This document shows positions 27,311-35,382 of a DNA stretch of 64,000 nucleotides, piece after piece. Source of the stretch: Bacteroides_E sp964528875 (lineage in GTDB: Bacteria > Bacteroidota > Bacteroidia > Bacteroidales > Bacteroidaceae); NCBI GenBank assembly GCA_964528875.1, contig CAZGUI010000005.1, positions 1 to 64,000 of the forward strand. Reading direction: 5' to 3'. The number at the start of each line of letters is the position of its first letter. Position 1 is the first letter of the stretch. The translations under genes were made by a program, and so were the position numbers. Under the pieces are notes generated by a model that made no database searches, had not been told where the DNA came from, and was given only the letters and a program-made list of their open reading frames with translations.

Positions 27311-30300
27311 TTAGAAAGTTATATTTAATCCAAAAATATATGACTTAGCTTTAGGATAAGCCGATTTGTCATAACCAGGAGTCATAGCTTTACCTGTATT
27401 TACTTCAGGATCTTGTCCACTGTACGCAGTCCAGCAAAAAAGGTTGGAGCCAGTGGCGTAAACTCTTAAAGATTTTACTCCAAATTTATTAGTTAAACTT
27501 TTAGGTAAAGTATATCCTAAAGTTAATGTTCCTAAGCGTAAAAAAGATCCATCTTCTACAGCCCAATCTGTTGTTATAGAATTATTCATTAATGGATGCC
27601 AGATTGTTGCATTAGCATTTATTTCTTCGAGTCGTTCAGGATTGGCATAGTCCCCATAATATATGTTAAGTCCTGTGCTAGGATCTATTGTAGTAAAGCG
27701 ATTATTAACACTCATTTCACTACTCATATTTTGATATCTTTTTGCTCCAACATAAGAAGTATAATCAATTTTATTCATATTTAATATATCATTTCCATAT
27801 GACCAGTTAAACATAGCTGTGAGATCTAAGCCTTTCCAACCGGCATTGATACTAAACCCTCCTGTATGTTTTGGTAGAGCATTACCTATTACCTTTCTAT
27901 CATTGTCTGCATCAATTATACCATCATCATTTAAATCTTTGAGTTTAATATGTCCTGGTCCATAATATCCGCCACCTTTAGATAATACACCGAATGCATC
28001 AGGGGCAATATTTTTTCCATTATTATCAGTTTTTAATGCCCATTTTTTAGTTGTGTGATCGAAGTCAAAATCATCAAATGAATACATTCCTTCAACAACA
28101 TATCCATAGATTAATCCTGTTTCTTGTCCAACAAAAACACGATAGTTATCACTACCAACATCTGTTCCTCCACCAGAAAGAATCATTACATCATTGTTTG
28201 CACCATATAAAGCGTTTACTTTATTCTTATTGAATGAGATGTTAAAATTGAAGTCTAAAAAGAATTCTTTTTTATTAATAATGTTAGTATTTAATGTTAA
28301 TTCTACTCCACGGTTCGTGGTTTGTCCCAGATTTTGATATTGAGTGCCATAACCTGCATTAGAAGGAAGTTGAACTTCCATTATTAAGTTTTTTGTAATA
28401 TCATTATAAAAATCGAATGTGAAATTTAATCGATTATCAAAAAAACCTAAATCTGCGCCTATATTAGTTGAAAATTTAGATTCCCATGTTAAATTTTCAT
28501 TTCTTAATCTACTACTTGGTTGTAAACTACTCTGTCCTATTTCATTTTGAAAATATAAGTTTCTAAGATTAGTTACAGGAGAGTAGGTTTGACGCCAGTA
28601 AGAGCCCACTCGTGCATTTCCCGATTTACCATAACTAAGACGCCACTTTAAGCTTGAAAGCCAATGTTTCGTTTTTTCCATGAAAGGTTCATCAGACATA
28701 CGCCATGCTGCAGATGCTGCAGGAAAAATACCCCATTTGTTTCCAGGAGCAAAGACATTTGTTCCATCCGCTCTAAGAGTAAAATTAAGATAGTATCTAT
28801 CTTTAAACATGTAGTTAGCTCTACCAAAATAAGATAAACTTCGTCCAGGTTCATTTATGGTTGTGTATGTCGGTTCAGCTGTACCGTTATTCCACATAGA
28901 AAGTATATCGTTTACATTATAATCATTGGGAAAATAATCAGAAGTAACCTTCATTTGGTCTTTTTCAGAATGTATAGCTTCAATACCAGCCATTGCCTCT
29001 AAACTGTGTTTTTTTACTTTGAACTTATAATTTAACACTGTTCTTAATGTCCAATTTTTAGCATTCCAATAATCACGAATTCCAACAGGCTGTCCTGCTG
29101 TTTGATTTGCTTTACTTGTGTTTTTGAGGTATATATTATCGGTTCTGTCAAAACTATATCCATATGTTCCTTCGGCTCTCCATTGTAATCCTTTTATTAC
29201 ATCCCATATAAGTGCTATATTATAAGAATTATTAAACTTGGTCTGTTTCCTGTATTCATTAACAATGTTAAAATATGGGTCATTTAGGCTGCTTATATTC
29301 TCAATAATCCCATCGTCCCCACTTAGATCTTCATCTGTTAAATCAGTTAATGTACCAATTGGAGGATACTTTACACAGTCTCTTAACTTAGAGCCACTTG
29401 AAACGCTTGGTCCATCAATAATACGATTTGTCATTTTGATGTTGAAGTCCATCCTTAGTTTTTTATTGAAGTTCTTGTTTATCTTTATATTAAGATTATC
29501 ACGACGAAATTGAGAAGTTTGCATAATATAAGTTTCATCATCATGAGTATAACTTAGGCTATAAACAAGATCTTCACTACCTCCATTAATATTAATGTTG
29601 TAGCTTTGTTTTAATCCGGTTCTGTCAAATAAATCTCTTTGCCAATTCTTTCCTTTTCTTGACTTGTAAATATCAATATCTTCCCATTGTCCATATCTAT
29701 CGAAAAAACCAGCATTGGTAGCTGGATCTAATTCTCTTTGTAGATATACATATTCGTAAGGAGATAGGACTTCTGTTTCATTATAAAAGTTATTAAGTCC
29801 GATAGAGGTATTTATGGATACAGTTGTTTTTCCTGTTCGTCCACTTTTTGTCGTAACAAGAATAACTCCATTCGCTCCTTTTGCTCCATAAATTGCTGTA
29901 GAGGACGCATCTTTCAGTACATCAATACTTTCAATATCTGTTGGAGGTATATCGTCAATACCACTCACTTGGAACCCATCTACAATAAATAGTGGCTCAT
30001 TACTTTGTGTTATTGATCCTCCTCCACGTACGCGTATACTAACTGATGCATCGGGAGATCCTTCTGTCGTAATTACATTTACACCTGCAAGACGTCCTGT
30101 TATTGCACTTGAAGCTGATGTGACAGGTATGTTTTTTAATGTTTTTTCTCCAACAGATGAAATAGCACCGGTTAGATCTTTTTTTCTTGCACTACTATAT
30201 CCAATAGCAACAACAACAACTTCGTCCAAAGCTTGAAGGTCATCTTTCAGAATTATAGTTAAATCTTTGTTCTCAATTATATTCACTTCTTCTGTTTTCA

Positions 30301-30553
30301 TTCCTACATAAGTGATTACAATTTTCTTTCCTTTCGCTATATTTAAAGTGAAACGTCCATCAAAATCAGTAATTACACCATTAGTAGTATTTCCCTTTTC
30401 TACTACTGTTGCACCAATAATTGGTTCATTTAGGGTACTCATAACAGTACCTTTTACTGTCATCTTTTGAGCGGAAATTCCAATTGGTATTATTAAGTAT
30501 AATACCAACATTAGAAGATACCTACTTCTTGTTTGTTTAAGTTTTTCTTTCAT
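27311..30553 (-). CDS. SusC/RagA TonB-dependent outer-membrane transporter
   Basis: A 1080-residue outer-membrane porin that imports oligosaccharides with its SusD lid, energised by TonB. The signal peptide ends near GISAQ. Residues about 30-100 are a carboxypeptidase-regulatory-like (CNA-B-like) domain with GVITDFDGRFTLNI and ITYVGMKTEEV. A TonB-box-like stretch, EVVVVAIGYSSARKKDLTG, follows. The plug has ITGRLAGVNVITTEGSPDAS, SIRVRGGGSI and DASSTAIYGAKGANGVILVTT. A 22-strand barrel ends in YIFGLNITF. First gene of polysaccharide locus 1. A TAGTTTTG -7 candidate lies about 110 bases upstream. No ECF sigma/anti-sigma or hybrid two-component regulator gene is present in the window. Confidence 0.96.
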   Translation of the reverse strand: MKEKLKQTRSRYLLMLVLYLIIPIGISAQKMTVKGTVMSTLNEPIIGATVVEKGNTTNGVITDFDGRFTLNIAKGKKIVITYVGMKTEEVNIIENKDLTIILKDDLQALDEVVVVAIGYSSARKKDLTGAISSVGEKTLKNIPVTSASSAITGRLAGVNVITTEGSPDASVSIRVRGGGSITQSNEPLFIVDGFQVSGIDDIPPTDIESIDVLKDASSTAIYGAKGANGVILVTTKSGRTGKTTVSINTSIGLNNFYNETEVLSPYEYVYLQRELDPATNAGFFDRYGQWEDIDIYKSRKGKNWQRDLFDRTGLKQSYNININGGSEDLVYSLSYTHDDETYIMQTSQFRRDNLNIKINKNFNKKLRMDFNIKMTNRIIDGPSVSSGSKLRDCVKYPPIGTLTDLTDEDLSGDDGIIENISSLNDPYFNIVNEYRKQTKFNNSYNIALIWDVIKGLQWRAEGTYGYSFDRTDNIYLKNTSKANQTAGQPVGIRDYWNAKNWTLRTVLNYKFKVKKHSLEAMAGIEAIHSEKDQMKVTSDYFPNDYNVNDILSMWNNGTAEPTYTTINEPGRSLSYFGRANYMFKDRYYLNFTLRADGTNVFAPGNKWGIFPAASAAWRMSDEPFMEKTKHWLSSLKWRLSYGKSGNARVGSYWRQTYSPVTNLRNLYFQNEIGQSSLQPSSRLRNENLTWESKFSTNIGADLGFFDNRLNFTFDFYNDITKNLIMEVQLPSNAGYGTQYQNLGQTTNRGVELTLNTNIINKKEFFLDFNFNISFNKNKVNALYGANNDVMILSGGGTDVGSDNYRVFVGQETGLIYGYVVEGMYSFDDFDFDHTTKKWALKTDNNGKNIAPDAFGVLSKGGGYYGPGHIKLKDLNDDGIIDADNDRKVIGNALPKHTGGFSINAGWKGLDLTAMFNWSYGNDILNMNKIDYTSYVGAKRYQNMSSEMSVNNRFTTIDPSTGLNIYYGDYANPERLEEINANATIWHPLMNNSITTDWAVEDGSFLRLGTLTLGYTLPKSLTNKFGVKSLRVYATGSNLFCWTAYSGQDPEVNTGKAMTPGYDKSAYPKAKSYIFGLNITF

Positions 30554-30661
30554 ATTTTTATTTATTGATTAACAATGATCTATAGAATTCCTTTTGTAAA
30601 TGTGTTTTTGAAAAAGTTGATTTTGTTATTTTATCTTTATTTTTTAGTATTTGTTAATATG

Positions 30662-30669
30662 CAAAACTA
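30662..30669 (-). promoter_or_regulatory. -7 element of polysaccharide locus 1 (candidate)
   Basis: TAGTTTTG on the minus strand matches TAnnTTTG, 109 bases upstream of the susC ATG. No TTTG -33 is seen, as would be expected if an activator or alternative sigma factor is needed. Confidence 0.4.
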
Positions 30670-30943
30670 GTATATATTTTTAATTGAAGAGGGTAGAAAC
30701 TGATATTATAAGTGTAATAATAGATAAAATAGCGAAAAGTATGGGTGTTTATTAATTGTTAATTGAAAAAGGTTTGTGGATTTATTTGTGGTTTTTTAAT
30801 GAAGTTTTTGCCACCTCGTTAGTGATGGGTAAAATACGAGAAAAACAGGTAGTTGTATTATTATTTTAATGTCATAAATTATTTTGAAGGGGTAAGATAA
30901 TCTAAAATTAAAAGTTTTATCCCTTCATTGTGTGTGATATTTA

Positions 30944-31558
30944 GGAGGAGCTATTTCTTTCTTACATAAAGAGCTTGATGTAATTATAAAAGAAGATAAT
31001 GAGGTTGAGGTGATTGCCAAATATGGTGAGGTTAAGTAACTTATTTTTACTGATCAAAATATTTAGAAAACAACAATAATTTAGCAAAATATCTCAAGAA
31101 AAGTGATGATATTGATGTGAATGGGATAAACATAATTGATTGTGAAGCCTTTCCATTTTAGTTTCTCTTTTCTTACAAAAGCTGATAGCAACAAAGATAA
31201 AATATTTATTAATCCATCATTCTTAAATTTGTTTTCTAGAGAGAATGTTTTAAGCAATCTAAACGAACATTTACCGTTGATATGAATGAACTGATAAGTG
31301 AAAGTTTTACCGGGAATATTCATATGCCTAAAGGCTATGAAATATCGGGTGAGCCGATTTTATTCCTAAAAATATGATTCTAAATAATAAGGTTTGCAAA
31401 TTACTTATAATTCAAGAATATCAGATGAAAGAGTAAAGGTAGAACACAGTTAGGATTCTGTTTACCCTGCAGAAAACTATTCCAAGTTGAAGGATTCTTA
31501 TGCACAGTTATTATCTAAGTTGAATGAACTTATTCTGTTTTCAAAAAAAGAGCTTTGA
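30944..31558 (+). pseudogene. DUF3857/transglutaminase-like protein remnant (C-terminal part)
   Basis: Plus-strand fragments in shifting frames resemble the C-terminal half of exported DUF3857-transglutaminase proteins of Bacteroidetes. In order they read DVIIKEDNEVEVIAKYGEVK, NNLAKYLKKSDDIDVNGI, DKIFINPSFLNLFSREN, RTFTVDMNE with NIHMPKGYEISGEP, LQITYNSRISDERVKVEHS, and finally DSVYPAENYSKLKDSYAQLL followed by SKLNELILFSKKEL and a stop at 31556-31558. At least three frame changes and several stops separate these blocks. The N-terminal domain and transglutaminase core are gone. The family assignment rests on pattern recognition of these blocks. Confidence 0.5.
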
Positions 31559-31673
31559 TTAAAAACATTAGAAATACATTTATTATGTCTTCTTTTCCCT
31601 TAATTAGTTTTTGATTTTTCGATGATAAAGGAAACTCGTTGATTTATGATAGATAAGAATGAGATTAATCTAT

Positions 31674-31717
31674 AAGTGAAGTGATATCCTTTTAAATAAG
31701 AGGATATCACTTCACTT
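31674..31717 (-). terminator. Long perfect hairpin after pectate lyase 2
   Basis: A 17-bp perfect stem (31674-31690 with 31701-31717) with a 10-base loop, 14 bases after the lyase stop. The T-tract is poor on the minus strand, so it may act as a 3' stabiliser as well as a terminator. Confidence 0.65.
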
Positions 31718-31730
31718 GTTTGTTTTGAAT

Positions 31731-33275
31731 TTAATAAAGTCCATTTAAGTACACCTCTAAATTGGTATATCCCTCTTTACTCAGCGTCGTAGATTTACCA
31801 TCAGAAGCGTCTTCAGGATTCAGTCCATTTTTAAGCTCCCAAACATCAGGGATTCCATCACCATCGGTATCTGTTAATGGTTCGCTAGAGGAGTAACCTT
31901 TAGTTAAATCTGGCCAGGGACTGATTTCAGTTTTCTCTTGTACATCATGAGGAAGATCTATTAATCCTGGATATAGGTTTGCATCTGTACTTATGCTTCC
32001 TTTGTTAGTGGCAGTTCCATCTCTAGTTTCTTCTACAATGCGTTTGTCAATGATGTCTCGTTGTTTAGAGCAACCTGCTTGTTGTAAAACAAGTTGATAA
32101 GCCTCATGGGCACTATGTGTTCTGATTTCTCCGGTTGCTAATGGAGTTGATCTCCGAATTTTCTCTTTTACTTCAGCAGTAAAAGTATTATCACAAGAAG
32201 CATTATTAATCTGTTCATAAATACCTTTCTTCCAGTTGTTTTGAGTAACATCAGGATGTCCTTCTAGAACATTTCCGTCGACATAGAATTCACCCCAAAT
32301 GTGTTCCATGGGTTTCCATGCGTTAGGTGTACCATCGGGTCGGTGGCAATAACTTGTGGTGCGAACGCCTATACCTGCTATGCGATAGCTGATAGGCTTG
32401 TTTTTCGGTGTAGCCGGACCGGGTTTATAGTAGTTGTTTACAATATTTGCTTTCATCCCTTCACCTCCATAGCATCCGGCACCTGCCCAGTTGTAAAATA
32501 CATTATTACGAATATCTATTTGTTCTTTTTCTTGTGTAGTGGCGTGAGGACCTAATCTAGGAACTCTACTTTCGTGATGAGCTAGTAAATTGTGATGAAA
32601 AGAAGCATTATGACCTCCCCAGATAGCTCCATATCCGTGTTTTCCCTTTGAATGTCCTGCAGTACGTAAACTTTCAGAAATGATACACCATTGAACTGTT
32701 AAGTTTTCTCCACCATATATGGAACAACATTCATCAACAGACCAACTGATGGAGCAATGATCAATTAGTACATTTTTACACCGACTACTGCCTAATCCGT
32801 CGGGTTCTCCACCGCTTTCGTTTCCTACTCTAAATCGTATATAGCGTATAATAACATTGTCTGCGCTAATGGTTACCGGATATCTAGCCACACATATCCC
32901 TTGTGCAGGTGCCGTTTGTCCGGCTAAGGTTAAATCTCCTTCTTTGATATCCAAGGCTTTTTCCAAGAAAATTGTGCCCGCCACATCAAACACCACTGTA
33001 CGTGGTCCTTTTTGCATAAGAGCATAACGTAAGGTGCCTTCTTGAGGTCCATCGTTTAAGGTTTTTACATGATATACTTTTCCCCCACGACCTCCTGTGG
33101 TATAACGTGCAAATCCTTCTGCTTCAGGAAAGGCAGGTGTTTTTTGAGCAAAAGTTGTATTGGAAAGTAAACCAATAATTAATATAAAATAAATTTTTTG
33201 CAAGTATCTTTTAAATTTGTAAAGAAAATACTGTCCTTTGTGTTTATACATATCTATTAAATTTTGTTTCTGCAA
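31731..33275 (-). CDS. Secreted pectate lyase-like polysaccharide lyase family 1
   Basis: 514 residues in the listed frame. A second ATG at 33251 (MYKHKGQYFLY) is an equally possible start. The signal peptide YFILIIGLLSNTTFAQ ends in a type I site without a lipobox cysteine, so the enzyme should be periplasmic or freely secreted, unlike its lipoprotein relative at 21692-23263. The PL1 beta-helix has AFPEAEGFARYTTGGRGGKV, NVLIDHCSISWSVDEC, the putative catalytic Arg237 in SRVPRLGPH, and RNNVFYNWAG. The C-terminus repeats the calcium motif as DTDGDGIPDVWE. It is not part of the susC operon, being separated by a decayed gene and a hairpin, but probably degrades the same polymer. Confidence 0.88.
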   Translation of the reverse strand: MQKQNLIDMYKHKGQYFLYKFKRYLQKIYFILIIGLLSNTTFAQKTPAFPEAEGFARYTTGGRGGKVYHVKTLNDGPQEGTLRYALMQKGPRTVVFDVAGTIFLEKALDIKEGDLTLAGQTAPAQGICVARYPVTISADNVIIRYIRFRVGNESGGEPDGLGSSRCKNVLIDHCSISWSVDECCSIYGGENLTVQWCIISESLRTAGHSKGKHGYGAIWGGHNASFHHNLLAHHESRVPRLGPHATTQEKEQIDIRNNVFYNWAGAGCYGGEGMKANIVNNYYKPGPATPKNKPISYRIAGIGVRTTSYCHRPDGTPNAWKPMEHIWGEFYVDGNVLEGHPDVTQNNWKKGIYEQINNASCDNTFTAEVKEKIRRSTPLATGEIRTHSAHEAYQLVLQQAGCSKQRDIIDKRIVEETRDGTATNKGSISTDANLYPGLIDLPHDVQEKTEISPWPDLTKGYSSSEPLTDTDGDGIPDVWELKNGLNPEDASDGKSTTLSKEGYTNLEVYLNGLY

Positions 33276-33472
33276 GTAAAGTAAAATGAGTCATAATAGG
33301 GTGTATTTTTTGATTGAAAAAGAGGACGAATTGGTACAGAAATAAAAAAAGTGAGCTTCGAATTAAGACCGGAGAAATTACTTTTGTTTGTTCTTGTGCA
33401 TGTTGCTGATGACTAGTTATTTACTTCCTTTTGATTAGGGTTGAAAATATCAGAGAAAAAGAAGGTGTTTTA

Positions 33473-33575
33473 TCGGTCCTAGACCGAGTGCCCTTCAGTC
33501 CTAGACCGACAACCCTTCAGTCCTAGACCGATAACCCTTCAGTCCTAGACCGATAACCCTTCGGTCCTAGACCAA
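33473..33575. repeat. Palindromic 22-bp tandem array C (5 units)
   Basis: Units start at 33473, 33495, 33517, 33539 and 33561, an exact 22-bp period. Outer units carry TCGGTC, and the three inner units carry TCAGTC. Right arms are GACCGA except the last, which ends ACCAA. Spacers are GTGCCCT, CAACCCT, TAACCCT and TAACCCT. Same family as arrays A and B. Confidence 0.92.
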
Positions 33576-33784
33576 TGAAAAAACAGGAAAACTTTTTTTA
33601 ATTTTAGATCTATTGAATCATGATACTAGCTTTTTTTAGCATGAGATATTTTGTATTAATTTGAATCAATCATTTTGAGAATAATTATACATAGGGCTTC
33701 TGTTAGTAAAATGGACTTTTACCCAAACAAGTTTAAAAGAGCGAATTTAGGCGGTTAATTAATTTTTTATCTTATTAAATTTTG

Positions 33785-33792
33785 TAAATTTG
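33785..33792 (+). promoter_or_regulatory. -7 element of the V-ATPase operon (candidate)
   Basis: TAAATTTG fits TAnnTTTG, 56 bases before the subunit E ATG and downstream of array C. Confidence 0.4.
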
Positions 33793-33848
33793 GAACGCTA
33801 GGTACTAAAATTAATATATGAAAAGTCACTATATAATACATTTGGGAT

Positions 33849-34439
33849 ATGACAGATAAGATTCAAGAACTGACAACTAAGATTTATCAAGAGGGAGTTG
33901 AAAAGGCAAATGAAGAGGCTAAATTAATTATTAGCAAAGCTCAAGAAGAAGCCAGAAAAATTGTAGAAAAAGCCAAACAAGAGGCTGAAGATGTTGTTGG
34001 AACCGCCAAACGGGAATCTGCCGAGTTAGATAAAAGCACTCGTGCTGAAATTAAAATGTATGCTAATCAAGCATTGAATACATTAAAAACAGAAATAACC
34101 AATGTCATCACAGATCAATTAGTTAAAGAACCTGTTCAGAATTTTGTGAAAGACAAGGCTTTTATCAATAAGTTTATTGTTGAGTTAGCCTCCAAATGGA
34201 GTGTTGATGAGCCTATTGTAATCTCTACGGAAGAAGCTGAGGCTTTGAAAAAATACTTTATGGAAAATGCTAAAGCCTTGCTTAATAGTGGAGTGAAAAT
34301 TGAAAAAGTAAATAATACAGAGGTGTTATTTACCATTTCACCTGAGGATGGTTCTTATAAAGTAAACTTTGGCGAAGAAGAGTTTATTAACTACTTCAAA
34401 GAATTTTTGCGTCCTCAATTAATTGAAATGATTTTTTAA
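33849..34439 (+). CDS. atpE: V-type ATPase subunit E (peripheral stalk)
   Basis: A peripheral-stalk subunit linking the A3B3 head to subunit I. 196 residues. The first 100 or so are a charged coiled coil rich in Ala/Glu/Lys (AQEEARKIVEKAKQEAEDV), and the rest is the globular head-binding domain. The match is by composition, length and its place as first gene of the operon. The subunit H/G partner that pairs with E in other A/V-ATPases is not seen nearby. The next gene follows after 57 bases. Confidence 0.8.
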   Translation: MTDKIQELTTKIYQEGVEKANEEAKLIISKAQEEARKIVEKAKQEAEDVVGTAKRESAELDKSTRAEIKMYANQALNTLKTEITNVITDQLVKEPVQNFVKDKAFINKFIVELASKWSVDEPIVISTEEAEALKKYFMENAKALLNSGVKIEKVNNTEVLFTISPEDGSYKVNFGEEEFINYFKEFLRPQLIEMIF

Positions 34440-34496
34440 GAATCCGGATGATTCTCCTTAAAATCTCTATGAATAAAACAAATAATAGAAAAGATA

Positions 34497-35363
34497 ATGA
34501 GTAAATATTTTTACTTAATTGCCGGCTTACCTGATGTAGCTTTAGAAGATTCAAAGATTAGTTATTCTGTTGAAGAGTTTAATGAGGAAATTTACCCTTA
34601 TCTGTCTAAGAAAGATAAAAAAATAATCGATATTTATTTCTTAAAGTATGACAATGAAAATGTATTAAACCTATTGAAAGATGATAGTTACCCTATTAAT
34701 GATAGAGGTCTTTTTTCAGCTCAGGAATTATTACATTATATATCCATCATAAAAGAAGCCATACAAGACGAAGAGATAATAAAGATTAAAGAGAAGGACT
34801 TTCCTTCTTATTTGGTTCGGTTTATTTCTGATTATTACTTGGAAGAGAATGAGGCAAAGAAAACAGATGTCTATCTAGAAGACTATTTATCTGTTTTGTA
34901 TTACAACTATGCAATGAGTTGTAAAAACAATTTTGTTGCTTCTTGGTATGAATTTAATCTCAATTTGAAGAATATATTAATTGCACTTTCAGGCAGAAGG
35001 TATAAAATGGATGTTACAACAAATATCCTGGGGGAAAATTCAATAGCTAAAGCCTTGAGAACCTCTACGGTAAGAGACTTTGGTTTGTCTGAAGAGTTTG
35101 AGTATGTAGAAGAACTATTAAAGGTTGATGAAATGAATCAACTAACCGATAGAGAAAAAAGAATTGACGAATTGCGTTGGCTATGGATGGAAGATGCAAC
35201 TCTGACAGATTATTTCACCATTGAAAGACTGCTGGTCTTTTTAATAAAAATAGATACTATTGAGCGTTGGAATCTATTAGATAAAGAGAAAGGAAGTCAT
35301 TTATTCCGCGGAATAATAGATACTTTGAAAAATGAAGTTCAAATTCCCAAAGAGTTCAAATAA
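34497..35363 (+). CDS. DUF2764 family protein of the V-ATPase operon
   Basis: 288 residues, cytoplasmic, helical and acidic. It begins MSKYFYLIAGLPDVALED, the N-terminal signature of DUF2764 proteins. These occur in V-type ATPase operons of Bacteroidetes, spirochaetes and chlamydiae, at the place where archaeal operons carry subunit C. A role like subunit C, the socket for the central stalk, is inferred from position and from the absence of a C gene. It lies 19 bases upstream of the subunit A gene. Confidence 0.8.
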   Translation: MSKYFYLIAGLPDVALEDSKISYSVEEFNEEIYPYLSKKDKKIIDIYFLKYDNENVLNLLKDDSYPINDRGLFSAQELLHYISIIKEAIQDEEIIKIKEKDFPSYLVRFISDYYLEENEAKKTDVYLEDYLSVLYYNYAMSCKNNFVASWYEFNLNLKNILIALSGRRYKMDVTTNILGENSIAKALRTSTVRDFGLSEEFEYVEELLKVDEMNQLTDREKRIDELRWLWMEDATLTDYFTIERLLVFLIKIDTIERWNLLDKEKGSHLFRGIIDTLKNEVQIPKEFK

Positions 35364-35382
35364 AATAAAAATATAAACATAT

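Larger units (their letters stand above)
30554..31730. other. Intergenic region with promoter and decayed gene
   Basis: It holds the susC promoter candidate (30662-30669), the plus-strand remains of a DUF3857/transglutaminase-like gene (about 30944-31558), and a long hairpin (31674-31717). Nothing else is recognised. Confidence 0.6.
33276..33848. other. Divergent intergenic region with repeat array C
   Basis: It lies between the 5' ends of pectate lyase 2 (-) and the V-ATPase operon (+). It contains array C (33473-33575), a TACTTTTG at 33379-33386 without an obvious gene, and a TAAATTTG -7 candidate for the V-ATPase operon (33785-33792). No coding sequence is seen. Confidence 0.6.

Noticed and set aside
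31081..31323. 80-codon minus-strand frame
   Set aside because: It is antisense to a degraded DUF3857-like gene whose protein blocks are readable on the plus strand.
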